From positions 537,706 to 601,705 of the forward strand of contig VYZI01000125.1 in the NCBI GenBank assembly GCA_013397695.1: DNA of 64,000 bases, read 5' to 3'. Positions 13,035 through 24,732 of the stretch are shown here, piece after piece (within the stretch, counting starts at the first letter, position 1; every line of letters starts with the position of its first letter). The notes beneath the pieces are model-generated. The model did no database searches and had not been told where the DNA came from. It saw nothing but the letters and a program-made list of their open reading frames with translations. The DNA is from Centropus unirufus (taxonomy: Eukaryota; Chordata; Aves; Cuculiformes; Centropidae). Both the position numbers and the translations under genes were made by a program.

Positions 13035-15060
13035 ATGCTGCAGGAGGCTCTGAGGGGCAATCTGGCTTGGGATGACTCCTTTTGGTGCTGGTGATTAACA
13101 CAGGAAAACCCACGAGGGACATGGGCAAGAGTGGAAAAATAATCAAAAGATCCCCAGACCTGGACGAGGCGTTTCCTGGGTATCATCAGGATCAACCTCA
13201 CGTAAGTCAAGCTGAAGTTTTACTAGGATGTTGCAGCTGAAACTCTTCTTGCAGCCAAGTGCATCTAGGGTTGGGTAGCACTACTTTCCAGCTGTGACAA
13301 TGGCACGGAGAAGAGTGCTGGTGTCACCTAATGAGGTGCCAGCACCACTTCTCCCTGCCCCCTGGGCTGTGAAGAGGAAATATTGGCCCCTGTGTGGTTA
13401 GCGACAGCTTCATGTTGTTGAACTAGTCTTTGATCCGTTCCTCCTCTGCAAAACTGCACAGTGGGTGGTAAATTAATCCCTGGAGTTCAGCCCAGCACAT
13501 ATGCAGAAAGCACAGGGGGAAAAGTAGGTGATCCTGCACTGATACTAAGAGCCCAGAGCTTGCCTAAGCACTTGGTTTTTATCTTGGTGTTATTCCACTG
13601 CCTCCTGTGCAGAAGTTCTAATTCGCACAAATGTCCCTAAGTACAGTCTGTGTTTCTTATGTCTGCCAATAGGATCATACAATAAGCATGAGTCTAGATG
13701 CCATTGCTCTTCTAGTTAAATGTGTACTCACTGCAGAATAAACCATCCTGGTTCAGTCCACCGTGGCTAAAAGGAAAGGTGAAGTTGTCGAGTAATTTGG
13801 CTTAGTGTTATGAAACCAGACTGTATTTTATTCATGATAAAACCAGGAAAAAAAAACCAGAGGAGAATCCATGCTGTCCATAGTAATGAAGGAAAATTTA
13901 AAGAATAACCAAATAGCAAATGTAGTTAAAGGGAGAGACCTAAAGCTCACACCAGAATGGGAGAGAGAGAGAATGCCACATTAAAAGGATGATTGTTCCC
14001 AATTTCACTTATTTTGCTCCTCTATCCTTTTCTCTCTGCCTTGCTCTCCTCTCCATTGGGATGTATATTTCCAAGCTCAAAAGCAAACATTATGTTAGGA
14101 CACTTGAAGGGGAAAGTACTGCTTTGTACGGGACTGGGAAGCAAAAAAATATACTCTTACCCATATAAAAGGCTGCAAGCTTTGTGATCTGCTAGCCAGC
14201 TTGGTGTTCGAGCAGAAGCATCCTGATGCTGTGCTAAAGAAAAGGCTTTGCTGAGAATCCCAGTGGTTGGATCAAACTGCTGTCTGCTGAAAATGTCTAG
14301 TTCAGTCCCTTGAGCAGTAGCTAGGAAGCAGCACATGACTGCAGCACATGCCAAGGATCCTTTGAACTGCTTTTTTTTCCTTTTTGAAAAATTGATCTGT
14401 AGAGCATGCAGTTCAGGAAGGCCAAGTATCACGTGTGAATATTGCTGTACAGCACAGTGAAGGTCTGCGCTGAATGAAGCTGGGCCTCTGTGCTTCTTTG
14501 TATATATTTAGTACAATCTTGAACCGGCCGTTTTTGCTTTCTACAATGGTTCTTCTAGTTCAGCAAATGCATATTCCTCTCAAACAGCAACCTATATATA
14601 CCAGCAGCTACTTTCAAGTAAAGCTGTACATCAGTTATTAAAGCATAAAAGTTATGCTACGCACATTGCCTTGTTCAAGGCAGAATAGCTAATCTAAAGG
14701 CAGTGCTGTGGGATAATGGCTTCCAGACTGTCCAAAGCTGAATTCCTTCAAGCTTTTCCATCAGCGCAATAATAAAGACTCCATGAGCCACCTGGGTTGC
14801 ATCTGTACTGTGTGGGAGGTAGAAGCCTTCGTGCACCCCACAGCCCTGCTCCTCTCACTATCCAGATGAGACTTGCTCTGTAGAACTTCCCTCCTGCCAC
14901 ATGCTTGAGTCTCCTTCCCGTGGAGCAAGGAGAAGCAGCATGATGGGGTGTGTGCGCACACATGAAAACTTGCAGAAACCCTGTGGAAGTAGCAAGAACT
15001 GGATCATACAGGAGATAGTTTCTACTAGCAGAGCAAAAATCAACTGGGAGATGTCCCACA
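13035..15060. other. Non-coding sequence, no gene recognised
   Basis: ORFs at 14157-14432 and 14748-15239 (up to 112 codons) overlap one another on opposite strands and have no recognisable domain. A short GA-dinucleotide run lies near 13960-13973. I see nothing else organised here. Confidence 0.5.
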
Positions 15061-15120
15061 AAGGATCAGATGGGCTCCTGCCCACACAAATCCATCCAAA
15101 TGTACCATTCTATGATTCTA
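15061..15120 (+). mobile_element. Possible CR1 3' tail remnant
   Basis: The stretch ends 'ccattctatgattcta' (15105-15120), which matches the octamer-repeat tail typical of CR1 LINEs (ATTCTATG units). Upstream sequence matches the CR1 3' end poorly, so only the terminal part is supported. If real, it is a heavily decayed plus-strand copy. Confidence 0.4.
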
Positions 15121-17244
15121 AGATCACCTGTGCAAGTAGGTGGCTATGTCAGGAGCAGCATTTTGAAATGGTCTTATTACCTTTTGGGTACTGTTTCCTC
15201 AGAAGAGGATATACTGCTGAGGCTGTTGTTTTAGAATAAAAAAAAAAGTGGTTTGGTAATGCAGGGAGAGGGGGATTCTAGACTCCTGTAGTTTTTTTTT
15301 TAAATGTATGTATATATTTTTGGATGTGTGTGTGTGCCTCCACCCAGGTAGTTTTTTGCAAGTAGGTGAGCGAAGATGCTTCTCATGCTGGTTGTCTCCT
15401 GTGGAGGGGTAGAGGCATAGCCCAGCGAATTTAAATGCAAGTGAAACACTGAAAGGAAGGGATTTAGGGTCCTTGGAGAATACTATGCTGTGTAAAGGAC
15501 TACCATGCAAATCACTGAGCTATCCCACCACCTCTTGACCTGCCCCAAAATACAGGTGACCTCAGCAGCTGCCTGGGTGGATACTTTCTTGGTATTAATG
15601 TGTTAATTCCTTCTTCCTCACTTATGGTCATTTTGTCCCAGGGACCTTGTGGGAGGCTCTCTTGATGCTACTCCCTAGACCATGCTAAGGTCTCTGCATC
15701 TTCAATGGCAAAACTCATTACTTTCTCTTTTTGTTCTCAATCAACTGTTGAGGTGAAATAGCAGTTTGTGGTAAGCAGACTAGTCTCTCTCCATATAAAT
15801 GACTCCACCGCCATCACTCCCAAAATGAAGGAGGCTTTGTTCTCTCAATCTAATTCTCTCTCTCCTCCACTTCTGTGGAATCTTCCATTGGAGACAACTC
15901 TGTTTTATTTTGGGGGGAGGAGGAAAGCAAAAAGCAGGCATTTTTCTTGCTTCTTTTTTAGTAAGACTTGTTTGAAAGTGACTGGAAACTCAGTGGCCCA
16001 AAGTGTTTATTTTGGAAAGAATATGCTCCCTATAAAGCTACAATGATAATGGTATGTGATATGTTTTTTTTTAATGGTTAAGTTATCCGCAAGCCCCAAA
16101 TGATGATATGTCTTGCAGAGAAGATGCTGGAGTGAGCCAAGACTTCTCTACAAAGTGAGAAAGTGTCATCAGAGGGTGAATAAAATGGAAATGTTTTGTC
16201 AGGGGAAAGAAACAACCATCTCACCTTGTGTTCACGCACATATTGTTGCTTTGAGCCCTGCTTGAGTACTTTTCGCAGGCTCTGATGCTTGAATGCATTT
16301 GCTCTGTGTTTGAAGTGGGGAGAGCAGGAAAAGGTGAAGTGACGTGACCTGCATAAAACAGAACTGGTGCTCCACCTGTGGCCTCAGTCGGTGTGCTGTG
16401 GGGTGATGCTACCCCATCCTGAGATTGCCACCCCACATAATGCCGAGGTGCTGCCCTACCTCTTGGTCTTTTATAGTTGAATTTCTTATGCTTGGATGAT
16501 GGTATTAGATTCAAATGTGTGTGGAAAGGAGCTGTGTTTGGGCACACTTCTGGGGTATGGCATTAAGTGCCCACTCTATGGGGCTATGCGGCCAGGAAAG
16601 GTGATGACTGCAGCTGCTGTCTTGGGAAAGTGGTCTTTAAAATGGAGAAGGCTAGGCAGGGCTTCTCATTCTGCTTTGTTTTGGGGTTTTTTTCTGATTA
16701 CTTTGTTTGTTTTCCTGGGCTTGGGTATTTCTTGGCTCTTTGGTTTTTTTTGTTTGTTTGTTTTAAAGAAATACAAAGTTTTGAGAGCCTACATTGTCCT
16801 GGATTCTCTCTAAGCAATCATTTCTTGGGAGTTACCATTTTTTATTCTGGGAATGATTGTTGCTGTTTCTTGTCCCTCCCAACCTCCTTGGTTTTTTTGG
16901 GCTGTGTCGCATCCCTTCCTGCCACCTTCTCTTTAACCTTTTTGGATAAGCTGCAGTACAACTCACCTCAGTTAAGAAAAATCAGTCTAGGCAGGATTGG
17001 GCAAGGCTCCTGACGTGTCACATGAAGGGTAGTGAGAAGGAAACGTGGCCACAGCTGTGTCTATTTCTGAGACAGTCCTCTCCTGCCCTGCCCTTTGCCT
17101 GGGCTCTACCACAGGCTCCAGCTGTGCCAGAGAGTCCGGCTGCATTGAGGGGCTGTCCCTTGAGGGGGGGAAGGAAGAGCCTGGAAATTCCCAGTGTGAA
17201 GGAGCAAACATTTTATTTCATCCTGAGAAATGCAAGCTATGTGC
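15121..17244. other. Non-coding sequence with short TG and T-rich runs
   Basis: A T-run (about 15292-15301) is followed by a (TG)6 run at 15325-15336. The overlapping ORFs at 16496-17013 (up to 148 codons) run through T-rich sequence at 16680-16765 and are rich in F, L and W, so they are composition artefacts. No exon was recognised. Confidence 0.5.
15325..15336 (+). repeat. Short (TG)6 microsatellite
   Basis: Six TG dinucleotides lie beside an AT-rich patch with 'tgtatgtatata'. The run is short and likely to be only weakly polymorphic. Confidence 0.75.
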
Positions 17245-17262
17245 TTTTTTTTTTTTTTTTTT
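17245..17262 (+). repeat. T18 homopolymer
   Basis: This is an uninterrupted run of 18 T. About 45 bases further on, an A-rich run (17308-17361) follows, so the two could pair on one strand. Each could also be an independent retroposition tail or slippage product. Confidence 0.9.
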
Positions 17263-17307
17263 AATTTTGCTTCTTTAGTTTTTATCCAGAGTATCTCCAG
17301 ACCAATT

Positions 17308-17361
17308 AAAAAAACAAAACAAAACAAAAAAACCCCAAAACAACAAACCCAAACCAAAAAC
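17308..17361 (+). repeat. A-rich (AAAAC)n-like low-complexity run
   Basis: Interspersed A-runs with single or multiple C form AAAAC and AAACCC units. Similar A/C-rich runs recur in this window near 22136-22277, 32035-32065, 32706-32732, 43188-43214 and 58340-58380. They look like slippage-derived low-complexity sequence. Confidence 0.8.
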
Positions 17362-17362
17362 A

Positions 17363-18260
17363 TTTCCATTCCTTTCATTTTCAGATGCATGTCATGATCT
17401 GGACGTTTCTGCCTTTCTAAACCAGTGGTTTTGAATGCTCACAAGCTGAGGAAAGCCAGTAACAGCTGTGACAGTTCTGTGGGAGGACTGGGTTTCCCAG
17501 ATCTGTGCCCTCCTCGGGGCTTTTGCTTTTCCTCCTCTCAGTGCTATGAAGAGCTAGATGCCTCCAAAGGTCAACGGACTTGTGCAACAGCTGCAAATCA
17601 TCTTGTAAATCCAGCCTCAGAGCGTCAAACTCTGGGAAGGAGCGGGGAGGAGTTATGCGCCTGGGATATGTTTTGTTTTGTTTCCACCGAGCGTTGCGCA
17701 GGCTGTGGTCTGCTGGCCAAAGCGCTGTGCTCTGGCAGCTTGTGACTCAGGGTGCTGGTGATGCTCGCTCCAGGGCAGGATGAGGGCTGCCCAGCTGGGG
17801 AACCACGCTCCTACGCAGACACTGAGCTTGGGGCTGGGGACATTCCCCCATGCGCCGCGCAGGAGCCAGGAAGCTCTTTGTCACCACTGGCAGTGGTTAG
17901 GCGCGAAGAATATGTATTTACTGAAGTCTCTGGGAATACAGCTGAAAAACAAACTGCCTTCTCTTTTTTTCTTGTTATTTTTTTCCCTTCTCCTGCAACA
18001 CTTAAAAGTCCCCTGGTGCTTCGCCCTCCCTCATAACACTCCCACAGCTCCTCCGCCAGCATCTCTTTTAAAACCACAGCCAAGCAATTACTGTCGCTGC
18101 TCCCAGGGGGCTGGCTCCCAGAGGATAGTCCCAGGGAGACCTCCCCACTTGCCTCCTGGTTAGGTTTAGCAGGGGTGCTGTGCTGGGGAAACCCCACGTG
18201 GCTTCTTTACAGGAGTAAATCAGCCAGGCTCTCTGTCAGCCTTCATCCGAAAGGAACTAT
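17363..18260. other. GC- and CpG-richer non-coding segment
   Basis: By eye this segment has more C+G and more CpG than its surroundings, for example 'tgcgcctggg', 'gagcgttgcgcag' and 'catgcgccgcgcag' within 17650-17870, and a CACGTG E-box near 18195. ORFs of up to 128 codons occupy both strands at 17752-18197, as expected when stop codons are rarer. No protein family or splice-consistent exon is recognised. It may be the flank of the candidate regulatory element that follows, or a weak CpG island. Confidence 0.4.
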
Positions 18261-18266
18261 ATGCTC

Positions 18267-18290
18267 TGTGTGTGTGTGTATATACACACA
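18267..18290. repeat. (TG)n(TA)n(CA)n palindromic microsatellite
   Basis: A TG run passes through TATA into a CA run, so that 18273-18290 equals its own reverse complement. Such alternating purine-pyrimidine tracts can extrude cruciforms or adopt Z-DNA. It sits immediately before the candidate conserved element. Confidence 0.85.
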
Positions 18291-18300
18291 TGCATCTATA

Positions 18301-18660
18301 GAAAAGATATTATTATTTAGCAGTGTAAGCCCTCATTAATGGCAATGGGATTTGCATAGCTTACAGCCCCCAGGAAGCTATTTGATAGCTTTCTCCTAAT
18401 TTGCAAATCTTTGATGCCAATCGCTGTACCTGGTGATTAGGGTTTTTTTAGCAATAATCCGGTGTGGCGAAAACAGAGGCCTCTCGATGGTTTGTATGAA
18501 AAGGTTTCTGAGCAGTACTGTGATGCGGGGGCCAAAAATAATGTGCTCTGTTTAAACAACATTGGCTTTGTGATACAAGCTGACAAAAGACAGTGAAATT
18601 TAAAGGGACCCTGTCAAAGCAGGTCTAAAAATAACTCCAGCCAGCTGTGTTTTTGTGAGT
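18301..18660. promoter_or_regulatory. Candidate enhancer / conserved non-coding element
   Basis: This is a dense, non-repetitive cluster of developmental transcription-factor-like sites. There is a palindromic homeodomain site CATTAATG (18334-18341) and a POU octamer ATTTGCAT (18350-18357). A palindromic ATTTGCAAAT lies at 18399-18408. A back-to-back forkhead palindrome TGTTTAAACA lies at 18549-18558. A perfect MEF2 consensus CTAAAAATAA lies at 18625-18634. Simple repeats and ORFs are absent. Vertebrate developmental enhancers often look like this, but conservation was not tested, and individual short motifs occur by chance. Target gene unknown. Confidence 0.45.
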
Positions 18661-20100
18661 GGGCGCATGTGCTCACGTGCTGCATTCTCTCTGCTTTGCC
18701 AGTTTTGTCTTGGAGTGTTTTTTTCCTGAAACAGGTTAGCACAACATTTGCACTTTGTCATCTGGCTGCTCAGTTATGAAATGAGCCTGTCCTGGGAGAG
18801 AGGTCTGACTTTGGCACTCGAGAGAGCCTCCATCCCCGGCCTCAGCATGAGTCTCCCCCTCCCCTCTCTGAGGGAGATAAATGGTCACTGGTTTGGGATT
18901 TAACATCCTAAAAGGGTGTTGCACAGCTGCTGCTGGGCACCATCCATTAACGCGTTGTGATGGTGGAAGGACAGGCTCCCATCCATGCCCACTCATTCTG
19001 GGCCAGTTGAACTTGTCCCGCCTCTGTGTTCCTAGGTATGGGAGGGCTCCAATGATACGGTTGTGCTCAGATGTTGCTGTGGGGCTGGGAGAAGGCTGAA
19101 GTTGGGGCTGCACAGCGTACTGTATGCTGTCATCAAGGACCTGGGTGGCTGTTGTATGCGATGGGCTGCAACCCATGCAACTGCAGGTGCACTGGAGGGG
19201 TGCAATTTTTGTTAGGACGTCTCAAGATGGAGCAAGCCCTGCTCTTGGCCTCCCATCTTGCTGAGTTTTGGAGCCATCTCTTTTATTCTGGGGAGGGGTA
19301 TCACTCCCCCTTCCCTACACGTGTCTGTGAGATGGGCTCCTTGTCATACAAAACTCCTGTTTGTAGGACAAGGGTTACTTTGAAACTGGGATTCCCCCTC
19401 AGATTTGCCAAAAACACCCTGCAGCATAAACAGGCACAGCCCTGCCAGCTTGCACCTTGTCTGACCTTGCCCCACTCTTCTCAGAAAACAAATCTAACCT
19501 TTATATCTCTGTAAATGGAATCATTTGCCTCGCCCTGTCCTCCTGGGCACACAAAAAGAAGCGTAGAAGACGCGTATAAAGCGTGTGTGCATGTGATGGA
19601 GCTGTTTGAAGAGCAGAAGCAGGTTTTGGTCAGTTTCCTCCTCTCAAGCAGAAATGGGAGATAGAGTCGGGTATTTCTCACTGCCATTTACCCGCATGCT
19701 GTATTTCCCTAACTCCTGTTTTTTCAATCAGAGATGGCAATAAGGAGGTGCTGGGGAAATCCCTCCTGCAGAAACCTCTGTAAAACATCTTTGCCTGAAA
19801 CCCAGAAGCAGCTGCCCTGTTTCCCCTTCCTTCTCTCAGATGCCCACCCACATTCTTGCTACCCTTTCTACCCTCTTGAGGTTTCTGCTGTGGAAGTCCT
19901 TGTCCTGAGGTTGCTCTGACATTCACAGTAGGAAGGTTGAGTGTATCCTTCGCCCTGGCAGAAACTGCAAGACCCAAAAGATCCTTAGATCTTTACAGCT
20001 AGGCAAAGGAAGGAGATCAAACATGTGTGGCATCTGAACTACACTCCCCTCGCTACCGTACCAGGAGCTGGATGCAGGATAGAAATGCTCTTTCACTAAT
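18661..20100. other. GC-richer non-coding segment
   Basis: ORFs of 146-147 codons (18736-19176 minus, 19071-19514 plus) overlap on opposite strands and have no domain features, so I do not call them genes. No tRNA, retroposon or clear promoter was recognised. The GC excess continues from about 17400 and tails off near 20000. Confidence 0.45.
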
Positions 20101-22135
20101 GCTTCTAAACTTTTTTGCAGGTGTGATCTCTTACTGATTCAAAATAACATTTCCAAATCACATTATTCTTGACCAAAATAATTACAATTATAAAAAAGAC
20201 CCTAAATCCTCCTCCCAGCGTGCTTTGGAGTAACCAAAGTATTTCTATCCTGCTCTTTTTCCTGAGGTTATAAGTGGGGGTTGTACCTTTTGACTTATTG
20301 TACTTGATTGCCTGAAAACTGAAGCAAAGGTGGGTTAAAAATTCAACAACTTAATTTTATCATGCTGAAACTGTAAATACTACTGTTGGATTCCTTTTTG
20401 GGTATTGATAAAATTTACTTTTTGCCGTCATTTCCAAAACACAATGCTAGTGAAACTCGACATGTTGGCATGACTTTATTTCTCAGATTTTGCTGGAAGG
20501 CTGCAGTCCAAGGGGGCTCATGCTTTTGTCATGATGGTTTTCTTTTACTGTACAGTTCTCTCATGTGTAGGTGATTTGTATATTTTGCTGAAGAATGCAG
20601 TACAGTTGATTACAAACTCGGCTAGCAACTGAATATTTATACTGATGTTTGCTTTCTGGTAGTTGACTTCTTCGTTCTAGAGCATTCTTTGGCTCTGGGA
20701 TTATAAGTGTAGTGAAGGGTGGCATTGTCCAAGAATGAACAGAACACCTGCCACAAGGGGAAATAGGGCAGATATTCAGAATATCAGATAGCCTCTGATA
20801 TTCTTTCAGGTGTATGCTGGGGCGGGGGGAGTAGTGAGGGTCCCTTCATTCTGTTCTCATTACTCGCACTGAAGTGACAATTGAGCTCAAAAAGACTTTT
20901 CATCTTAAGAAGAAGAAAGGAAATTTTCAGATGTTCTTCTGAAAACAGTTAAATGGAAGCACTTTGACTCGGTGTCAGCAAATTGTCTGCTGTTCATCGG
21001 CATGAATTTGTTATTTGTCTGAAAAATCAGGGGTCAAAGCAGGTGTTACAGATAACCTTTGTAATAATAAAGTCCAAATTTCTACAAGAGTCTCCTGGAA
21101 TACATCCATCTTTCCTGTTTACTTTCTGCATATCGATTTACTGGTGAGAGTGCTATGGAACTGAACAAAAACCAAAACCAAACAAACAAAAAGAAACTAC
21201 AAGAAAATATCAGAGTAGTCCCAAAAAAGTATATCATGGTTTAGTCATAAACATAGTTGCATTGGAAAAAAAAGTGTTAATCATTCAAATACAGCAAGAC
21301 ACTGGCTGGTTTGTGTGTTCAATCAAGACTAATCACCACAGCTTGAATGCTGAATATTAAATGCTTGTGGAGTCTGCTCATAAATTATCTGCATAATTTT
21401 TGTCATGTAAATTATTTGGTGAATTGTGTCGGACAATACATACATCTAAAAGTTGAGATATGCTGGTGGACAATCTGCAAACAGAAGAAGAAGCAGGTGT
21501 GAAGGAAAATGCAATATAATTTCCTGTGAATAGATTTTGTGTTTCTGAGTTTCATTTCAAGATCTACAGGTCTTAATTTTTCAGCAGTATCCCCTGATGT
21601 ACCACTGAGTTTTTACTGGATAATTACGTGAAAGCCATCTCAATTTGAAGTTAAATCATCAGAAACTGATATCTGCTGCTAGGTTGTAGACCTTCTTTCT
21701 AAGAGCTGCGTAGCAACAACCTATCTGGTCTGCCTGTGTCTTGCATCTCCTCCTCTCCCTGCCTACTGCAGCCCACTGAGAAACACAATTCCAGCTTCCT
21801 GCTGCCCTAGCCACCTTCTTGAATTAGACACTCTCACACCACAGGGCAGACAATTGTGTTATGCTTCTACAAAAAGCCTCACACAGCAAACTGAAGGCTT
21901 CCTTCTCAGCCTGTTGAAGCCCAAAGAGGTGGTTTCTAATTGTTTCAACCAGTGTTGGAACAGGGATCTTACTGCATTTATCAGGAAAATGAGGATATTC
22001 TGAGGAATTCGTGGTAGCTTCCAAAAAATACATTGTTATGCATAGGGTGAAAAATTTTTCCGGCCTAAGGGACTATTATCTGCAGTGCTTGTTCCCACAA
22101 CAAGTCAGCAAAGTTCCTAAGTGAGTAAGCTGAAA
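20101..22135. other. AT-rich non-coding sequence
   Basis: This stretch has only short ORFs and one small perfect hairpin (20778-20804). The block 21340-21600 is AT-rich with several ATTA and TAAT motifs and could be a weak conserved element. I see no repeat or exon. Confidence 0.5.
20778..20804. repeat. 11-bp perfect hairpin
   Basis: AGAATATCAGA (20778-20788) and TCTGATATTCT (20794-20804) are exact reverse complements around the 5-base loop TAGCC. In 64 kb, stems of this length are expected by chance, so the significance is low. Confidence 0.85.
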
Positions 22136-22277
22136 TAATAAAAAAAAACCAAAAAACCCCAAACCAGAACAAAACAGGGAGCAATTTGAAAAAAATAAAG
22201 GAAAGAAAAAAGGTGAAAAGAACCCCACAAACAAACAAATCCAAACAGTAAAAACTACCATGCCCAAAAAACAAACC
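22136..22277 (+). repeat. A-rich low-complexity region
   Basis: About 140 bases are dominated by A-runs with interspersed C and G (AAAACCCC, ACAAACAAAC). The T/F-rich minus-strand ORFs across it are artefacts of this composition. No adjoining retroposon body is recognised, so its origin is unclear. Confidence 0.75.
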
Positions 22278-22950
22278 ACAGGGTAGCTACCTGGGTATCA
22301 AGAATATGCAGAACTGCACTAGTGTATATTAGCAAAATTCAGAAATGTGTGCATCAGTGGCTAAAGGAATCCCCAAATACTGGAGTGAGGTGAGAGTTCT
22401 GGTCAGGTAATCCTACATTTAACCATTTTTAATTCGTACATGAGAGTAATTTCCTCAGGGGATGAGCAGCAAGCTAGTTGAACTGAAACTTGCTTTCTTG
22501 CTCCTTTGTATATGAAACCACCCATCTGCCCCATGTAAAATTTCCAGGTTTGTCACCCAGCTGTCCCTTGTGATGGGAGAAGGTGATTAGAAGGTTGGCT
22601 GTGTGGTTCTTGTGTGTGTCAAAAAGAAACCTTCAGCCTTGGCAATCCCCTCTGAAGGCCCAGTGTCCCAGGCAAAGTGTGGGTGTGTGAAGGGGCAAAA
22701 ATATAAAGGGAAGAGGAAAGAGAAAGTAGAATTATTTTTCTTATGAATGCAATGGAAGGATTGGGATGTGCCATCGGACAAATGAATGCCCATCATGCAG
22801 TACCTGCAGGGCTTGCTTGATCTTCCTTTGCACTTGGACCTATCTGTCATCCATGGGGTTTATTTCTTATGGAAGGATGTTTCGGGGAAAATAACGCACT
22901 TCATGCATTTACATGATGAAAACAAATACTTTGAAGGGCACAAGCATAAT
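22278..22950. other. Non-coding sequence, no gene recognised
   Basis: This single-copy stretch lies between the A-rich run and a CR1 3' end. The only ORF of note (22587-22850, minus, 87 codons) has no recognisable features. Confidence 0.5.
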
Positions 22951-23085
22951 CTCCACCTTTAGAGATAATCAAAAGTTTTCTGGACATGGTTCTGGGCAAC
23001 CACCTCTAAGTGACCATGCTTCAACAGAGGGGTTTGACCACATGATTTCCACAGGTCTCTTCCCGTCTTAGCTATGCTGATGTGG
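22951..23085 (+). mobile_element. CR1 LINE 3'-end fragment (plus strand)
   Basis: In order, the sequence follows the CR1 3' region. 'gagataatcaaaag' stands for the usual 'ggagatattcaaaag', then 'tctggacatggttctgggcaacc', then 'agtgaccatgcttcaacagagg', then 'gtttgaccacatgatttccacaggtctcttccc'. This type has 'gacatggtcctgggcaacc' and 'accagatgacctccagaggtccc', so it belongs to a different subfamily from the copy at 24733-24910. It is diverged and 5'-truncated, as most CR1 copies are, and is not mobile. Confidence 0.8.
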
Positions 23086-24732
23086 TCCACCTCCACTGTG
23101 TTCACTGGAAGCTTGCAAGTAGTCCATGTCTTTGTTAGGAAATGGTGGGTGCCGGCTTCCAATGAGAGGGAGAATAATAATAAAGCAAAGAATGGATTCA
23201 ATGCCTTAGGGCAATGAGAAGTGTACTCCCTTTGTTTTACAGCATGCTGTAGTAATTGTGCGCAAGTACTTTCCCTATTGATAAATGTCTCTCTAACTCT
23301 GGCAGCAAATTCTCATAACAGGAATATAAAGGAAAAAGATGAAATACATGTCTAGCAGCACAACTAAACTAACAAAAAAATCCCACCTCCAGTGCAGTCT
23401 TTTCCAACCCGAAGCTTGGAACACAAAAGCAGAAGGCTTTTTCCCCCCTCCCCCCCTCCTTTCCTTTAAAAACTGTCTTTGCTCCGAAGTGGGTGAGACT
23501 GTAGAGAAACTACAGTGAAAACATGATTTTGACATTTTTTTTTAAAGCTATTTTTCAATGTCAGGCACTGTCTGCCTAGGTTTCCTCTGACCCTTGCAAT
23601 GCACACAGTGTTCATTAAGTTAGAGAAAGATGTGGTCAGCCTCCTTACATCTGACAAGGGAAATGGCTGAGGTAGGCAATTAATGAGTACCTGCTGGCAT
23701 CAACTTCTGTCTTTGCTGAACAAATTGCTGAAGAGCCAGGAGACATTAGGGTGGGCTTTAGTGAAAACAGTGTGTGGCAGGCACTTTATGTTGGAGAGAA
23801 GTGACAAGGCAAGCCAAGGACTAGTTGGAGAAAATATTTGAAGCATAGAGAAGTTGAAAACCCACTAAAACCAGAGCATTCTTGGTCCTCTGTTTTGCAA
23901 AGTCCATAACTGCAATATCCCAAACTCTTCTTTAAACATATTCATGGAACATTTCCTCCTCCTAGAGAAAAAAAAAAAGACTAAAAGAAAAAAGCGAAAA
24001 GAAAAATGTTTTTAATCTGTCACTTAAAGATAGAAGGGTGACATCTTTGCTTTCTTGCTGGAGCAGTATGAGACATGGCAACAGGGAACAATGTTCCTAA
24101 TGACTAATGCAAAGGGAGGTACTGTAATTTGGGATCTTTTAGGGCAAACGAGCAGTCATTGTAACGATGTTTTTTTCCATAGGGATGAGTGTCAGCATTG
24201 CTAGCAGTCTTTTCTTCTCCAGTTGTCATCAGTGCCATGAACAAAACATGAAGCTGTATTCACAGGTGACTGTATGTGCAAGCATGGCATACAATAGATG
24301 TGCAGGCTTGAAAACAAAATTCAAAGGATGAGTTTTCTTTGTGATTTTTTTGTGTTATAAAACAATCTTATGATGATTACAGTATTTTACTGAAGAGATG
24401 ATGTGTTGTTTCCTAAGGTGGGGGAAAAAAAAAAGGTCCTTTGTCGTTCTTTCATTTTGCCTGGAAATGAAAGCAGAGTTTTCCACCTGGCAGATCAATA
24501 GCTTTTCAACATCTTCCTTTTTCTTACATTTCCCAAATGAATGCCTGTTATTTGGAAGCATAAGAGAAATAAGACAGAAAGCGACTGCAGGAAAATTTGA
24601 AGCAGTCTTTCATTTAAGCAACACGCAGAAATAAATGACATAAGATTTTTTAAATTTTATTTTATTTTTTCTTTGCATGGCACAATGCCATATTACTGCA
24701 CACACTCTCGTTTTGTGGATGTTGACCTTGAG
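23086..24732. other. Non-coding sequence between two CR1 fragments
   Basis: It includes a pyrimidine tract at about 23440-23466 (long C-runs, so G-runs on the minus strand), a poly-A run near 23970-23981, and an A-run near 24424-24435. ORFs are below 85 codons and show no features. Confidence 0.5.

Noticed and set aside
16496..17013. ORFs of 105 and 148 codons rich in F, L and W
   Set aside because: They run through T-rich low-complexity sequence, which creates such frames.
18736..19514. ORFs of 146-147 codons on opposite strands
   Set aside because: Mutually overlapping, featureless, and in a GC-richer area where stops are rarer.
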